From contig NZ_VSFC01000043.1 of NCBI RefSeq assembly GCF_008084905.1, positions 1-64,000 on the forward strand: a DNA stretch of 64,000 bases, read 5' to 3'. The number at the start of each line of letters is the position of its first letter. Within the stretch, counting starts at the first letter, position 1. The notes under the pieces were generated by a model, which searched no databases, had not been told where the DNA came from, and saw nothing but the letters and a program-made list of their open reading frames with translations. This DNA is from Xanthomarina maritima (GTDB taxonomy: Bacteria; Bacteroidota; Bacteroidia; Flavobacteriales; Flavobacteriaceae). Below, in pieces: positions 29,079 to 37,645 of this stretch. Position numbers and translations under genes: made by a program.

Positions 29079-30701
29079 TTATTGAACTATTATTTTGAAA
29101 ATATCTTGATTAAATGCATTATCATTTTCTATTTTCACAAAATACAAACCAGTTTTAAGATTAGATACTTCTATCTGGTTGCCATTTAAATTAGATGAAT
29201 TAAAAATTTGTTGTCCAGATATGTTATAAATTGAAACTGAAGCATTATTAAGAACAGAGTTAAATTGTAATATATTATTTAAAACAGGATTTTTAATTCT
29301 AATCTTGTTAGAAATAGTATGACTATTAATAGATAAATTTTCAAAACAAGTAGTAGAATTGTCATTAACATCCTCAATTATAGAACCAGGAGTTAAATCT
29401 TTACCATCAAATGCAGGATGATTTTTTGGGTATTTTTCACCTCTAAATAGACTATTATTACTAACAATCTCTAAATTTGTTGCAAACTGATTGAAAACAA
29501 CAGTTCCTGAAGGATTTCTATAAATCCATACAATATTCCCATTTACATCAATTTCTGTTAACCTTCCTAATGAGGTTTCACATAATATCATGTTTCCATT
29601 TGGAAGTGATTGTACTCCAGATTTTTTTAGTTCTAGAACAGTTTCACCTAAAATATCTCCACTCCAAGACCAAAAATAATCAGAAGGTAGAAAGGTGTTA
29701 TTAGTTATTTGATATTCATTATTAGAATTTAATTCAGGTGTTAATAAATGAATAGAACTATGAGTTTGAGTACCACCTTGATCGTTATTAAAAACGGAAA
29801 TCTTACCTTCATTTAAATACCCATTGGTAACCCATTTGGCATCATGTTGTTCAAAAAGTTTTCTGTCTGATGGTGTACCTTGTCTATATACTTCAGGATT
29901 TCCCCAACGCCAAAGAAAATCGCCTCCTTTGCCAGAATTTCCACCTGTATGACCAGCAGCTTCAGTAGTTGTTGTGCTATGGTCTATAATATAAATTTCT
30001 CCCATACTTTTTGCAGACAATATAATATGATCTAAATCTGCATTATAATCTATACTATTCATATGTAACCAATCTGAATGATTCATATTATAGTCTTCAT
30101 AGTTAAAGTCTACGAGTTCAGGATGACTAGCAACATCACCAAAATTTGGTGCATTAGAATCGAAATCTTGAATTAAATGATCTACAAATCGCCATTCCCA
30201 AACAATGTTTATTTGATCAATTCCGATAGGTTGGAACTCAATGATTTTTTCAGATCTAAAATTTCCATTTAGTAAAGTAGGATCTTTTCCTAATAGAATT
30301 TGATCAGCTTCAGTAATTATTTCCTTGACTAGGCATAATATATTTCCATTTGGTAAAGGTTCTATATCATGATGTTGATTTAATTCAAGGTTATCTAAAT
30401 TGTATTGCCAAATTAAATTACTATTCCAATCTCTAATTTCAAGACTTTGTTGTCCTGCTCTTAATAGATTTCCATTCTCTAATAAATAGCATGTTAACCC
30501 TGGGTTTTCAGAAAATGTCCAAGTATTGATTACATTTCCACAATTATTTATTAAGTAAACAGTGTTGTTTTTTTCAGGTGAAAATAAAGTATATCCATCA
30601 TAAGAACTGATGTCGTGATGTAATAAACCAATAGTTTCTTGACAATATATTACAGTCGAGAAGTTTAAGAAAAAAAATAAGTAAAGTAGTTTTAGTTTCA
30701 T
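29079..30701 (-). CDS. Arylsulfotransferase (ASST)-like protein with T9SS sorting domain
   Basis: 540 residues. A signal peptide (to about residue 20, VIYCQ) precedes a beta-propeller-like body with the repeated NGN(I/L)L and HHDIEPLPNGN motifs of ASST-family proteins (HHDIE about 111; WLHMNSIDYN; EQHDAKW; LPNGNMILCE). The last 75 residues are a type A T9SS sorting domain (SVSIYNISGQQIFNSS, then LKTGLYFVKI). The protein should therefore be secreted or anchored at the surface. True ASSTs transfer sulfate between phenols; activity here is unproven. The start codon lies inside a perfect 21-bp inverted repeat. Confidence 0.88.
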   Translation of the reverse strand: MKLKLLYLFFFLNFSTVIYCQETIGLLHHDISSYDGYTLFSPEKNNTVYLINNCGNVINTWTFSENPGLTCYLLENGNLLRAGQQSLEIRDWNSNLIWQYNLDNLELNQHHDIEPLPNGNILCLVKEIITEADQILLGKDPTLLNGNFRSEKIIEFQPIGIDQINIVWEWRFVDHLIQDFDSNAPNFGDVASHPELVDFNYEDYNMNHSDWLHMNSIDYNADLDHIILSAKSMGEIYIIDHSTTTTEAAGHTGGNSGKGGDFLWRWGNPEVYRQGTPSDRKLFEQHDAKWVTNGYLNEGKISVFNNDQGGTQTHSSIHLLTPELNSNNEYQITNNTFLPSDYFWSWSGDILGETVLELKKSGVQSLPNGNMILCETSLGRLTEIDVNGNIVWIYRNPSGTVVFNQFATNLEIVSNNSLFRGEKYPKNHPAFDGKDLTPGSIIEDVNDNSTTCFENLSINSHTISNKIRIKNPVLNNILQFNSVLNNASVSIYNISGQQIFNSSNLNGNQIEVSNLKTGLYFVKIENDNAFNQDIFKIIVQ

Positions 30702-30756
30702 GTTTTATTTAAAAAGTGAAATTACAATTTAAAGCTAAAACATGAAACTAAAACTA
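30687..30756 (-). repeat. Perfect 21-bp inverted repeat over the ASST start codon
   Basis: The arms are 30687-30707 and 30736-30756, with 28 bases between; both carry CATGAAACTAAAACTA on opposite strands. In the mRNA the downstream arm contains the ATG and the first codons, so the stem would hide the start site. Confidence 0.9.
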
Positions 30757-30771
30757 GGTTAAAATTTAATT

Positions 30772-31005
30772 TTAACAAGCTTCTTTTTTATTTAAACAAT
30801 AATCTAATGCTCCAGAAGGGCATTTTTTAATTTGATTAATAATTTTTTTGGTTGAAGCTCCATCTAAGTCTATCCAAGGAATAACAGAGTCTCTAAAGAC
30901 ATTTGAAAGTTCTCTTGCACAACGTTCAGCATGAATACAAACATGAGGTTTGTAGGTTACAGTAATCTCGTTATTACTGAAAACATTTGGGTTATTTGTT
31001 TCCAT
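30772..31005 (-). CDS. YjdI-type divergent 4Fe-4S mono-cluster protein (Fer4_19)
   Basis: 77 residues. The Fer4_19 signature is visible: ITVTYKPHVCIHAERCAREL, then KCPSGALDYC. Four Cys (CIHAERC, KCPSGALDYC) could ligate an iron-sulfur cluster, and a further Cys ends the protein. It is small and cytoplasmic, probably an electron carrier; E. coli YjdI is the nearest named relative and is uncharacterised. Three ATCGAAT-type repeats and a TTTG-N18-TACATTTA promoter lie upstream. The ASST gene is 70 bp downstream behind the 21-bp inverted repeat. Confidence 0.85.
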   Translation of the reverse strand: METNNPNVFSNNEITVTYKPHVCIHAERCARELSNVFRDSVIPWIDLDGASTKKIINQIKKCPSGALDYCLNKKEAC

Positions 31006-31038
31006 AAGTAGATCATTATTTGGGGTTATAATCTAAAT

Positions 31039-31068
31039 TAAATGTAAAAAAATGATAATTTGAACAAA
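31039..31068 (-). promoter_or_regulatory. Promoter of the Fer4_19 gene
   Basis: On the minus strand TTTG (31068-31065) and TACATTTA (31046-31039), spaced by 18 bp, fit the Bacteroidota consensus apart from the last base. The repeat array begins 5 bp upstream of the -33 element, which suits an activator. Confidence 0.5.
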
Positions 31069-31070
31069 TT

Positions 31071-31140
31071 AAAATTCGATTAAATGTATTAAAAATTCGA
31101 TAAAAAACAATAAAATTGATTTTTATTCGATGAAATACAT
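31071..31140 (-). promoter_or_regulatory. Array of three TTTnATCGAAT repeats (candidate LytTR operator)
   Basis: ATTCGAT occurs on the plus strand at 31074, 31095 and 31125, steps of 21 and 30 bp. Read toward the Fer4_19 gene the sites are TTTCATCGAAT, TTTTATCGAAT and TTTAATCGAAT. The outermost contains GTATTTCATCGA, shared exactly with the array at 41090-41152. Spacing of 21 bp is what LytTR dimers need on direct repeats. Confidence 0.6.
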
Positions 31141-31147
31141 AGTGTTT

Positions 31148-32737
31148 TTATTGAAACTCTGAAGTAAAATGGAATTTAATGTTAGGATATTTTTGTTGAG
31201 TCATCTGTAGTGAAAAAGGTGAATCTGCTAAGAACACCAATTGATTTTGTTTGTCTTTAGCTAAAAAACGTTGTTTCACTCTTAAAAATTCTTTGTATTC
31301 TTCACTTTTAGGATCTTTGGTTTCAACCCAACAAGCTTTATGTACATTTAGATTTTCGTAGGTACATTTTGCACCATATTCATGCTCAAGTCTATATTGA
31401 ATAACTTCATATTGTAAAGCTCCAACGGTTCCAATAACTTTTCTTCCGTTTAATTCTAAGGTAAATAATTGTGCAACACCTTCGTCCATTAATTGGTCGA
31501 TACCTTTGTATAGCTGTTTGGATTTTAATGGATCTGCATTGTTAATATATCTAAAATGTTCAGGAGAAAAACTTGGAACACCTTTATAATTTATAATTTC
31601 TCCTTCTGTTAATGTATCTCCAATTTTAAAATTTCCAGTATCGTGTAAACCTACAATATCTCCAGGGTATGATACATCTACAATTTCTTTCTTTTCAGCA
31701 AAAAAAGCATTCGGACTAGAAAATTTTAGGTTCTTTCCATGTCTAACATGTAAATAAGGAGTGTTACGTTTAAATTTTCCTGATACAATTTTTATAAAAG
31801 CCAAACGGTCTCTGTGATTAGGATCCATATTGGCATGAATTTTAAATACAAAACCAGTAAATTTATCTTCATCAGGTTTAACTAATCTTTCTTCACTTTG
31901 TTTTGGTCTTGGTTCTGGAGCAATATCTACAAAGCAATCTAGCAGTTCTCTAACACCAAAATTATTTAAAGCAGATCCAAAAAAGACTGGCTGTTGTTGT
32001 CCACTTAAATATTCATCTTTATCAAAAGTTGGATAAATTCCTTCAACCAATTCTATTTCTTCACGTAATGTATTTGAAGCCTTATCGCCAACTAATTTGT
32101 TTAATTCTGGAGATTGTAAATCGGAAATTTCAATGGTTTCTTCAATGTTTTTTCTACTATCTCCACTAAATAGGTTGATGTTGTTTTCCCAAAGGTTATA
32201 AATTCCTTTAAAGTCGTAACCCATTCCAATTGGAAAACTTAAAGGCACTACATGCAACCCAAGTTTTTGTTCAATTTCATCCAACAAATCAAAAGCATCT
32301 TTTCCTTCACGATCCATTTTATTGATAAAAACAATCATTGGAATATTTCGCATTCTACAAACCTCAACTAGTTTTTCGGTTTGCTCTTCAACACCTTTTG
32401 CAACGTCAATAACAACAATAACACTATCTACAGCAGTTAAAGTCCTAAAGGTGTCTTCAGCAAAATCTTTATGTCCAGGTGTATCTAAAATATTAATTTT
32501 CACACCATCATATTCAAAAGCAAGTACAGAAGTTGCTACCGAAATTCCACGCTGACGCTCAATTTCCATAAAATCACTAGTTGCTCCTTTTTTAATTTTA
32601 TTACTTTTTACAGCTCCAGCTTCTTGAATAGCTCCTCCAAAAAGTAGTAATTTTTCTGTTAAAGTTGTTTTTCCAGCATCAGGATGCGAAATAATACCAA
32701 AGGTTCTTCGTCTGTTAATTTCCTTTATAAAACTCAT
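31148..32737 (-). CDS. prfC: Peptide chain release factor 3
   Basis: 529 residues from ATG 32737 ([20 protein letters not shown]); an in-frame ATG 45 bases further up adds 15 unconserved residues. GTPase motifs are HPDAGKTTL (G1), [12 protein letters not shown] (G2), DTPGHKDF (G3) and NKMDRE (G4), with the RF3-specific [10 protein letters not shown] loop. It recycles RF1/RF2 after termination. TATCTTTG at 32766-32759 (minus) matches the -7 consensus; no good -33 is seen. Confidence 0.97.
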   Translation of the reverse strand: MSFIKEINRRRTFGIISHPDAGKTTLTEKLLLFGGAIQEAGAVKSNKIKKGATSDFMEIERQRGISVATSVLAFEYDGVKINILDTPGHKDFAEDTFRTLTAVDSVIVVIDVAKGVEEQTEKLVEVCRMRNIPMIVFINKMDREGKDAFDLLDEIEQKLGLHVVPLSFPIGMGYDFKGIYNLWENNINLFSGDSRKNIEETIEISDLQSPELNKLVGDKASNTLREEIELVEGIYPTFDKDEYLSGQQQPVFFGSALNNFGVRELLDCFVDIAPEPRPKQSEERLVKPDEDKFTGFVFKIHANMDPNHRDRLAFIKIVSGKFKRNTPYLHVRHGKNLKFSSPNAFFAEKKEIVDVSYPGDIVGLHDTGNFKIGDTLTEGEIINYKGVPSFSPEHFRYINNADPLKSKQLYKGIDQLMDEGVAQLFTLELNGRKVIGTVGALQYEVIQYRLEHEYGAKCTYENLNVHKACWVETKDPKSEEYKEFLRVKQRFLAKDKQNQLVFLADSPFSLQMTQQKYPNIKFHFTSEFQ

Positions 32738-32863
32738 AATATTCTTGCAAATGGGTTGCAAAGATACTATTATTAAACACAATTTGAATGATTGTTTTGT
32801 TAGCTTTTTAATTTTATGAAAAGTTTGACGTATTTTTAATATTTTGATTGGTATTTTTACACA

Positions 32864-33406
32864 ATGATTGAAGAACTGGTAATTTTAGTTAATGAAAATA
32901 ATGAGCAAATTGGCTTAATGCCCAAATTAGAAGCTCATGAAAAAGCCTTATTACATCGTGCTTTTTCTGTATTTATTTTTAATGACAAAAATGAATTAAT
33001 GATGCAACAAAGGGCTGCAGATAAATATCATTCTCCAAAATTATGGACTAATACATGTTGTAGTCATCAACGAAATGGAGAATCAAATATTGAAGCAGGA
33101 AAACGTCGATTGAATGAAGAGATGGGATTTGAAACTGAATTAACAGAATCAATTTCTTTTATTTATAAAGCACCTTTTGATAACGGTTTGACAGAACACG
33201 AATACGATCATATTTTAAAAGGAAAGTATAACAATGCTCCAAATATAAATCATGACGAAGTGTTAGACTGGAAATGGATGTCTTTAGATGCTATAAATAA
33301 TGATATAAAATTACATCCTGAAATTTATACAGAGTGGTTTAAAATAATTTTTGATAAATTCTACGAACATATAAATATTACTGAAAATGGAAGTAACTGT
33401 AAGTAG
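32864..33406 (+). CDS. idi: Isopentenyl-diphosphate delta-isomerase type 1
   Basis: 180 residues. The Nudix-fold isomerase has the catalytic Cys in WTNTCCSHQ and the acidic site in GLTEHEYDH; the Nudix helix reads [13 protein letters not shown]. It interconverts IPP and DMAPP in isoprenoid synthesis. The 3' end overlaps queD by 20 bases, and manA follows 2 bases after queD, so the three genes form one unit despite unrelated pathways. Confidence 0.96.
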   Translation: MIEELVILVNENNEQIGLMPKLEAHEKALLHRAFSVFIFNDKNELMMQQRAADKYHSPKLWTNTCCSHQRNGESNIEAGKRRLNEEMGFETELTESISFIYKAPFDNGLTEHEYDHILKGKYNNAPNINHDEVLDWKWMSLDAINNDIKLHPEIYTEWFKIIFDKFYEHINITENGSNCK

Positions 33407-33797
33407 AAAGGCACATTTTAATGCTGCACACAGATTATATAGAAAAGATTGGAGCAATGAAAAAAATGAAGCGGTTTTTGGAAAGTGTAATAACCCTAAT
33501 TATCATGGACATAATTATGAATTGATTGTAAGTGTTACTGGCAAAATTGATAAGGAAACGGGTTATGTAATTGACATGAAAATATTGAAAGATATTATTA
33601 AGGAGGAAGTTGAAGATGCATTTGATCATAAAAATTTAAATGAAGATGTTGCAATTTTTAAAAACTTAAATCCAACTGCCGAAAATATTGTGGTAGTTAT
33701 TTATAATAAATTAAAACCTAAATTAAAATCAGATTTAAAACTTGAGGTAACACTATTCGAAACACCTCGTAATTATGTAAGTTATTCAGGTAATTAA
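33387..33797 (+). CDS. queD: 6-carboxytetrahydropterin synthase / PTPS family
   Basis: 136 residues. The zinc ligands are His in FNAAHR and the pair in YHGHNY; the catalytic Cys is in FGKCNNPNYHGH. The later His of FDHKNLNED and the C-terminal Glu of LFETPRNY complete the active site. QueD makes 6-carboxytetrahydropterin for queuosine. Other PTPS types make 6-pyruvoyl-tetrahydropterin, so the exact reaction is inferred. No other que gene is in the window. The start overlaps the idi end by 20 bases. Confidence 0.9.
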   Translation: MEVTVSRKAHFNAAHRLYRKDWSNEKNEAVFGKCNNPNYHGHNYELIVSVTGKIDKETGYVIDMKILKDIIKEEVEDAFDHKNLNEDVAIFKNLNPTAENIVVVIYNKLKPKLKSDLKLEVTLFETPRNYVSYSGN

Positions 33798-33799
33798 GT

Positions 33800-34771
33800 A
33801 TGACAAATTCATTATATCCATTAAAGTTTAAACCAATTTTAAAAGAAAAAATTTGGGGAGGACAAAAATTAAATACACTACTAAATAAAAATAGTCAATC
33901 TCCAAATATTGGAGAAAGTTGGGAAATTAGCGATGTGGAAGGCAATACTTCAATTGTAGCTAATGGTAAATTAATAGGGTTATCATTAAAACAACTTTTA
34001 GAAATCTATAAAGCAGAGTTAATTGGCACAAAAAACTATAAAAAGTTTGGTCATACTTTTCCATTACTAATCAAGTTTATAGATGCAAAAGCAGATTTAT
34101 CCATTCAACTGCATCCTAATGATGAAATAGCTTCTAGAAGACATAACTCTTTTGGAAAAACAGAAATGTGGTATGTAATGCAAACAAATCCTAATTCAAA
34201 TTTAATTATTGGATTTAATCAAGAAATGACACCTGAAAAGTACTTAAATCATCTTCACAATAAGACTTTAACTGAAATATTGAATTATGAGCGTGTTAAA
34301 TCTGGTGATACTTTTCTTATAAAAGAAGGTAAAGTGCATTCGATAGGTTCTGGAGTAATGCTGGCAGAAATTCAGCAAACAAGTGATGTTACATATCGAA
34401 TTTACGATTGGGATAGAAGGGATGATTTAGGAGAACAAAGAGAACTTCACACAGAATTAGCGCTAGAAGCTATAAACTTTAGCTTAAAGAATGATTTTAA
34501 AGTAGAATATAAAAAAGAGGAAAACAAACCGAATAAAATGGTTTGTAGTCCATATTTTACAACTAATTATTTAAAAATCAATCAATCAATTAAAATAAAT
34601 AATACATACGATTCTTTTATTATTTACTTATGTGTTGAAGGTGGAGCTAATATTTCAACTTCTAACTCTAAAGAACATATTAAAAAAGGTGAAACAATTT
34701 TAATTCCAGCAAATATTTTAGAATTTGAAATTACTTCTAAAAATGCAACACTATTAGAAGTTTATGTTTAA
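33800..34771 (+). CDS. manA: Mannose-6-phosphate isomerase, class I
   Basis: 323 residues of the short class I form. Zinc-site motifs are IQLHPND, GKTEMWYV and KEGKVHSIGSGVMLAEIQQ with a cupin fold. It interconverts fructose-6-P and mannose-6-P for GDP-sugar synthesis or mannose use. It starts 3 bases after the queD stop, and a small conserved gene follows after 25 bp. Confidence 0.94.
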   Translation: MTNSLYPLKFKPILKEKIWGGQKLNTLLNKNSQSPNIGESWEISDVEGNTSIVANGKLIGLSLKQLLEIYKAELIGTKNYKKFGHTFPLLIKFIDAKADLSIQLHPNDEIASRRHNSFGKTEMWYVMQTNPNSNLIIGFNQEMTPEKYLNHLHNKTLTEILNYERVKSGDTFLIKEGKVHSIGSGVMLAEIQQTSDVTYRIYDWDRRDDLGEQRELHTELALEAINFSLKNDFKVEYKKEENKPNKMVCSPYFTTNYLKINQSIKINNTYDSFIIYLCVEGGANISTSNSKEHIKKGETILIPANILEFEITSKNATLLEVYV

Positions 34772-34796
34772 TTTTGCATTTAAATAAAATAATAAA

Positions 34797-35066
34797 ATGG
34801 CAAATAAAAGAGATTTAAAAAAGGATATCAATTATGTTTTAGGAGACATTATTGAAGCAGTATATGTTTGGGAATATTCAAACACAGAAAAAGACACTAA
34901 AAAAAGTGAAGCAATAATAGATGAAGCCATATCAACTTTTGATGAGTTAATTACAAAAGTTAATGATAAAAATGTTGAAAACAAAAAAGCACATTTTAAG
35001 GCCATTAACAACGAATTAGAAACTAAAGGAAGAGCATTAATTGAAAAAATTAATAAACTAGGATAA
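34797..35066 (+). CDS. Small helical hypothetical protein
   Basis: 89 residues, highly charged and predicted nearly all helical (KRDLKKDINYVLGDIIEAVY, then heptad-like ENKKAHFKAINNELETKG). I recall similar small proteins in other flavobacteria but no function. No signal or membrane segment. It has a consistent A-rich leader (AATAAAATAAT) without SD, like its neighbours. Its stop is 57 bp before the tRNA-Thr gene. Confidence 0.75.
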   Translation: MANKRDLKKDINYVLGDIIEAVYVWEYSNTEKDTKKSEAIIDEAISTFDELITKVNDKNVENKKAHFKAINNELETKGRALIEKINKLG

Positions 35067-35081
35067 AAACAGAAAAAAATA

Positions 35082-35112
35082 TTTGCAAATATTATTTTCA
35101 AGATTATATTTG
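35082..35112 (+). promoter_or_regulatory. Promoter of the second tRNA-Thr
   Basis: TTTG (35082-35085) and TATATTTG (35105-35112) with 19 bp between match the consensus. The tRNA begins 11 bp later, with no hairpin between, unlike the first copy. Confidence 0.7.
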
Positions 35113-35123
35113 CATCCTGTTTT

Positions 35124-35197
35124 GCCGATGTAGCTCAGCTGGCTAGAGCAGCTGATTTGTAATCAGCAGGTCGTGGGTTCGAGTCCCTCCATCGGCT
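35124..35197 (+). tRNA. tRNA-Thr (anticodon TGT), second identical copy
   Basis: 74 nt, identical over its whole length to 15451-15524. It has its own promoter and the terminator at 35205-35231. The last 17 bases recur downstream at 35299. Confidence 0.97.
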
Positions 35198-35204
35198 CAA
35201 AATA

Positions 35205-35231
35205 AGTTCAGTAGAAATACTGGACTTTTTG
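35205..35231 (+). terminator. Terminator of tRNA-Thr
   Basis: AGTTCAGTA, GAAA loop, TACTGGACT (9 bp, one G-U pair) then T5. Confidence 0.85.
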
Positions 35232-35298
35232 CGTTTTATAGATTTGTATTAATTAAAAAAAGGAGGGAAGAGAAGTTTATCCTGAGCTTAGTCGAAGT

Positions 35299-35320
35299 GA
35301 GTCCCTCCATCGGCTCAAAA
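35299..35320 (+). repeat. 22-bp repeat of the tRNA-Thr 3' end (att-like)
   Basis: GAGTCCCTCCATCGGCTC plus AAAA is an exact copy of 35181-35202, covering the tRNA 3' end and flank. The 96 bp between hold the tRNA terminator and, next to the repeat, the dispersed-repeat fragment CCTGAGCTTAGTCGAAG. It looks like the far end of an excised tRNA-targeted insertion. Confidence 0.7.
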
Positions 35321-35321
35321 A

Positions 35322-35348
35322 AAGCCTCTCAATTTGAGAGGCTTTTTT
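35322..35348. terminator. Bidirectional terminator
   Basis: GCCTCTC, AATTT loop, GAGAGGC between A and T tracts. It serves the minus-strand lipoprotein gene ending at 35353 and any plus-strand transcript from the tRNA. Confidence 0.88.
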
Positions 35349-35352
35349 AGTT

Positions 35353-36051
35353 TTAATTTTCAGATTTTCTAATTTTTATATAGCCTTCTAAAGATTTACC
35401 ATATTTAGATTCTTTAACCTTAGGAGTTAAAGATTGATTGATAGTATCAAGCCATTTAGTTTGAGCATCATAAATTTCTGTTAGTGCTAAATAAGGAGCT
35501 ACTTCGCTATTGTTATTTGTTACTGCAAAATTAACTGTATATAAATATTTACTTTTTACTAAACTGTTTAGTGCATCATTATTAGTGCTAATTCTTAATG
35601 AATCTTTAGTTTTTTTGGCTTCAAAACTTTCTTTAATTAAGTCTAAATTTTTATCGTCATACCTAGCAATAACTTTTAAGTATTCTTCATAAATTTTTTG
35701 TTGTTCAGAGCCAGTTATTTTTGCATCAGAAACAAAGTTTTTTAATGTAGTATTAATTTCAGTAATACCTTTATCTGCAAAAAACACAATTCTAGTATTA
35801 GTCTCATGACTGTTTTTTTTGTCTAAACGTAAATAGAATGCTTCAGGAGACTCTAATTGACTTTTTAATTCAAATTCTGAAGAACCATTTAGAAATATGG
35901 AATCAACAATAATTATGGATGAATCTTTTTCTTTTTCAAGATAGATAGTTCCTTTTTTTAATCCTTTAACCTGACCTTTTACTATTAAATCTGGATCTTT
36001 ACCACAAGAAACAATCAATATAAGCGCAAATAAAACGGTTAATTTTTTCAT
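35353..36051 (-). CDS. DUF4369 lipoprotein
   Basis: 232 residues from ATG 36051, chosen because it places a lipobox (LILIVSC, Cys17) correctly; an in-frame extension to 36138 is antisense to the DUF819 gene end. The N-terminal DUF4369 domain (about 25-115: VKGQVKGLKKGTIYLEKEKD) is the module often found before thioredoxin domains in Bacteroidota, but no thioredoxin CxxC follows here. The rest is helical. It is probably anchored in the periplasm. It lies 50 bp after DUF819. Confidence 0.83.
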   Translation of the reverse strand: MKKLTVLFALILIVSCGKDPDLIVKGQVKGLKKGTIYLEKEKDSSIIIVDSIFLNGSSEFELKSQLESPEAFYLRLDKKNSHETNTRIVFFADKGITEINTTLKNFVSDAKITGSEQQKIYEEYLKVIARYDDKNLDLIKESFEAKKTKDSLRISTNNDALNSLVKSKYLYTVNFAVTNNNSEVAPYLALTEIYDAQTKWLDTINQSLTPKVKESKYGKSLEGYIKIRKSEN

Positions 36052-36101
36052 AGATATTTTAATTTTTGGAGCGCAAATATCACATAAAAATATTTTAAAT
36101 A

Positions 36102-37412
36102 CTAACCTCCAGCTGCTATTTTCATTAAAATTGTACAACCAATGGCAGCAATGGTTCCTATAGCGTATCCAAAGACAGCTAGTAGTACACCAACTGTTGC
36201 TAAAGAAGGATGAAACGCTGAAGCTACTATAGGAGCAGAAGCTGCTCCACCAACGTTTGCTTGGCTTCCAACTGCTAAAAAGAAATAAGGTGCTTTAATT
36301 ATTTTTGCTACAAATATTAGTAAAATGGCATGAATACTTATCCAAATTAATCCAACTGCTATTAACCCTGGATTATCGAAAATTGACATTAAATCTATTT
36401 TCATTCCTATAGAAGCTACTAGAATATAAATAAATACGCTTCCAAATTTACTAGCTCCTGCACCTTCATAATTTTTTGCTTTTGTAAATGATAATAGAAT
36501 AGCTACAAGAGTTGCTATACTTATCATCCAAAAGAATTGTGAGTCTAAAAATGTAAATGTGTTTCTTAGGGTAGGAGACTCAATACTTTTAACGATACTA
36601 CTAAAATATGGTGCTAAAAAATTTGCACAAATATGAGAAAAACTAACTGTCCCAAAAGCAATAGCAACAATAATCATAATATCTGTTAAAGAAGGATTTC
36701 GCTTCACACTTTTTGCAAATGTTGTTACTTTTTCTTTTAATGCTTCAATTGCTGAATTATCTGCTCCTAGCCATTTGTCTATAACTTTGGATCGACCAAT
36801 TCCTATAAGTATAATAGCCATCCAAATATTAGCAACTACTATATCTACAAAAACCATTTTACCATATTCGGATTGATTATATTCAAAAATCTCAAGCATA
36901 GCTGTTTGATTGGCTCCACCACCAATCCAACTACCAGCTAATGTAGAAAGTCCTCTCCATACAGCATCTGGTCCAACTCCTCCAACTGTATCTGGAGAGA
37001 TCATGGAAATTAATAAAATGGCAATAGGTCCACCAATTACAATTCCAAGAGTTCCTGTTAAAAACATGACTAATGCTTTCCACCCTAAGTTGAAAACAGC
37101 TTTTAAGTCTATACTTAAAGTCATTAAAACTAATGCTGCAGGTAATAAATAACGACTTGATACATAATATAAACTTGTACTATGTTCTACAATTTCTCCA
37201 GACTCTGAAACTGTTTGCCATTCTGGAGCTATAAGCCCTAAGGTTGTTAAAACAGCAGGAAGCATATAAGCCATAAACAAACCTGGCACAATTCTATAAA
37301 ATTTAGGCCAAAAACCTGTTTTTATAGATTCGGTATAAAAAATAAACCCTAATGTAAGCATTAGGAGTCCAAATACAATAGTATCGTCTGTAAAAATAGG
37401 TGCTTGTTGCAT
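36102..37412 (-). CDS. DUF819 family membrane protein (YjcL-like)
   Basis: 436 residues with 11-13 membrane helices. DUF819 signatures include GSWIGGGANQTAMLEIF, and the end has NVGGAASAPIVASAFHPS. The family is related to transporters of the CPA/BASS fold and is uncharacterised. No signal peptide. It stands 64 bp after the Arc gene, beyond a terminator-like hairpin, and 50 bp before the DUF4369 lipoprotein. Confidence 0.9.
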   Translation of the reverse strand: MQQAPIFTDDTIVFGLLMLTLGFIFYTESIKTGFWPKFYRIVPGLFMAYMLPAVLTTLGLIAPEWQTVSESGEIVEHSTSLYYVSSRYLLPAALVLMTLSIDLKAVFNLGWKALVMFLTGTLGIVIGGPIAILLISMISPDTVGGVGPDAVWRGLSTLAGSWIGGGANQTAMLEIFEYNQSEYGKMVFVDIVVANIWMAIILIGIGRSKVIDKWLGADNSAIEALKEKVTTFAKSVKRNPSLTDIMIIVAIAFGTVSFSHICANFLAPYFSSIVKSIESPTLRNTFTFLDSQFFWMISIATLVAILLSFTKAKNYEGAGASKFGSVFIYILVASIGMKIDLMSIFDNPGLIAVGLIWISIHAILLIFVAKIIKAPYFFLAVGSQANVGGAASAPIVASAFHPSLATVGVLLAVFGYAIGTIAAIGCTILMKIAAGG

Positions 37413-37447
37413 GTTTTAAATTTTGAAGCTGCAAAATACCAAAATAA

Positions 37448-37479
37448 TGACTATAAAAAAAGTAACTTTTTTATAGTCA
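37448..37479 (-). terminator. Hairpin after the Arc-type gene
   Basis: TGACTATAAAAAA, AGTAAC loop, TTTTTTATAGTCA: a 13-bp stem overlapping the stop codon of the small regulator gene. AT-rich, so moderate strength. Confidence 0.65.
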
Positions 37480-37644
37480 CTTTTTATCTGTTTTTTTTGG
37501 GTCTCTATTATGTTCTTTAAGGTATTGCATAAGCATCCATTCTATTTGTCCATTGGTACTCCTAAACTCGTCTGAAGCCCATTTTTCAATAGCTTTAAGC
37601 ATGTCTTCATTGATTCTTAATGCAAAGGCTTTCTTTTTTGACAT
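37477..37644 (-). CDS. Arc-family ribbon-helix-helix DNA-binding protein
   Basis: 55 residues. The sequence KKKAFALRINEDMLKAIEKW gives the beta strand and first helix, and STNGQIEWMLMQYLKEH the second helix of an RHH (Arc/CopG) fold. Such proteins bind DNA as dimers of dimers through the strand, here AFALRI. It is the last gene of the SPFH operon, one base after the hydrolase stop. Arc-type proteins often repress their own operon; three tandem GATAT boxes upstream of the first gene are a candidate target. Confidence 0.85.
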   Translation of the reverse strand: MSKKKAFALRINEDMLKAIEKWASDEFRSTNGQIEWMLMQYLKEHNRDPKKTDKK

Positions 37645-37645
37645 A

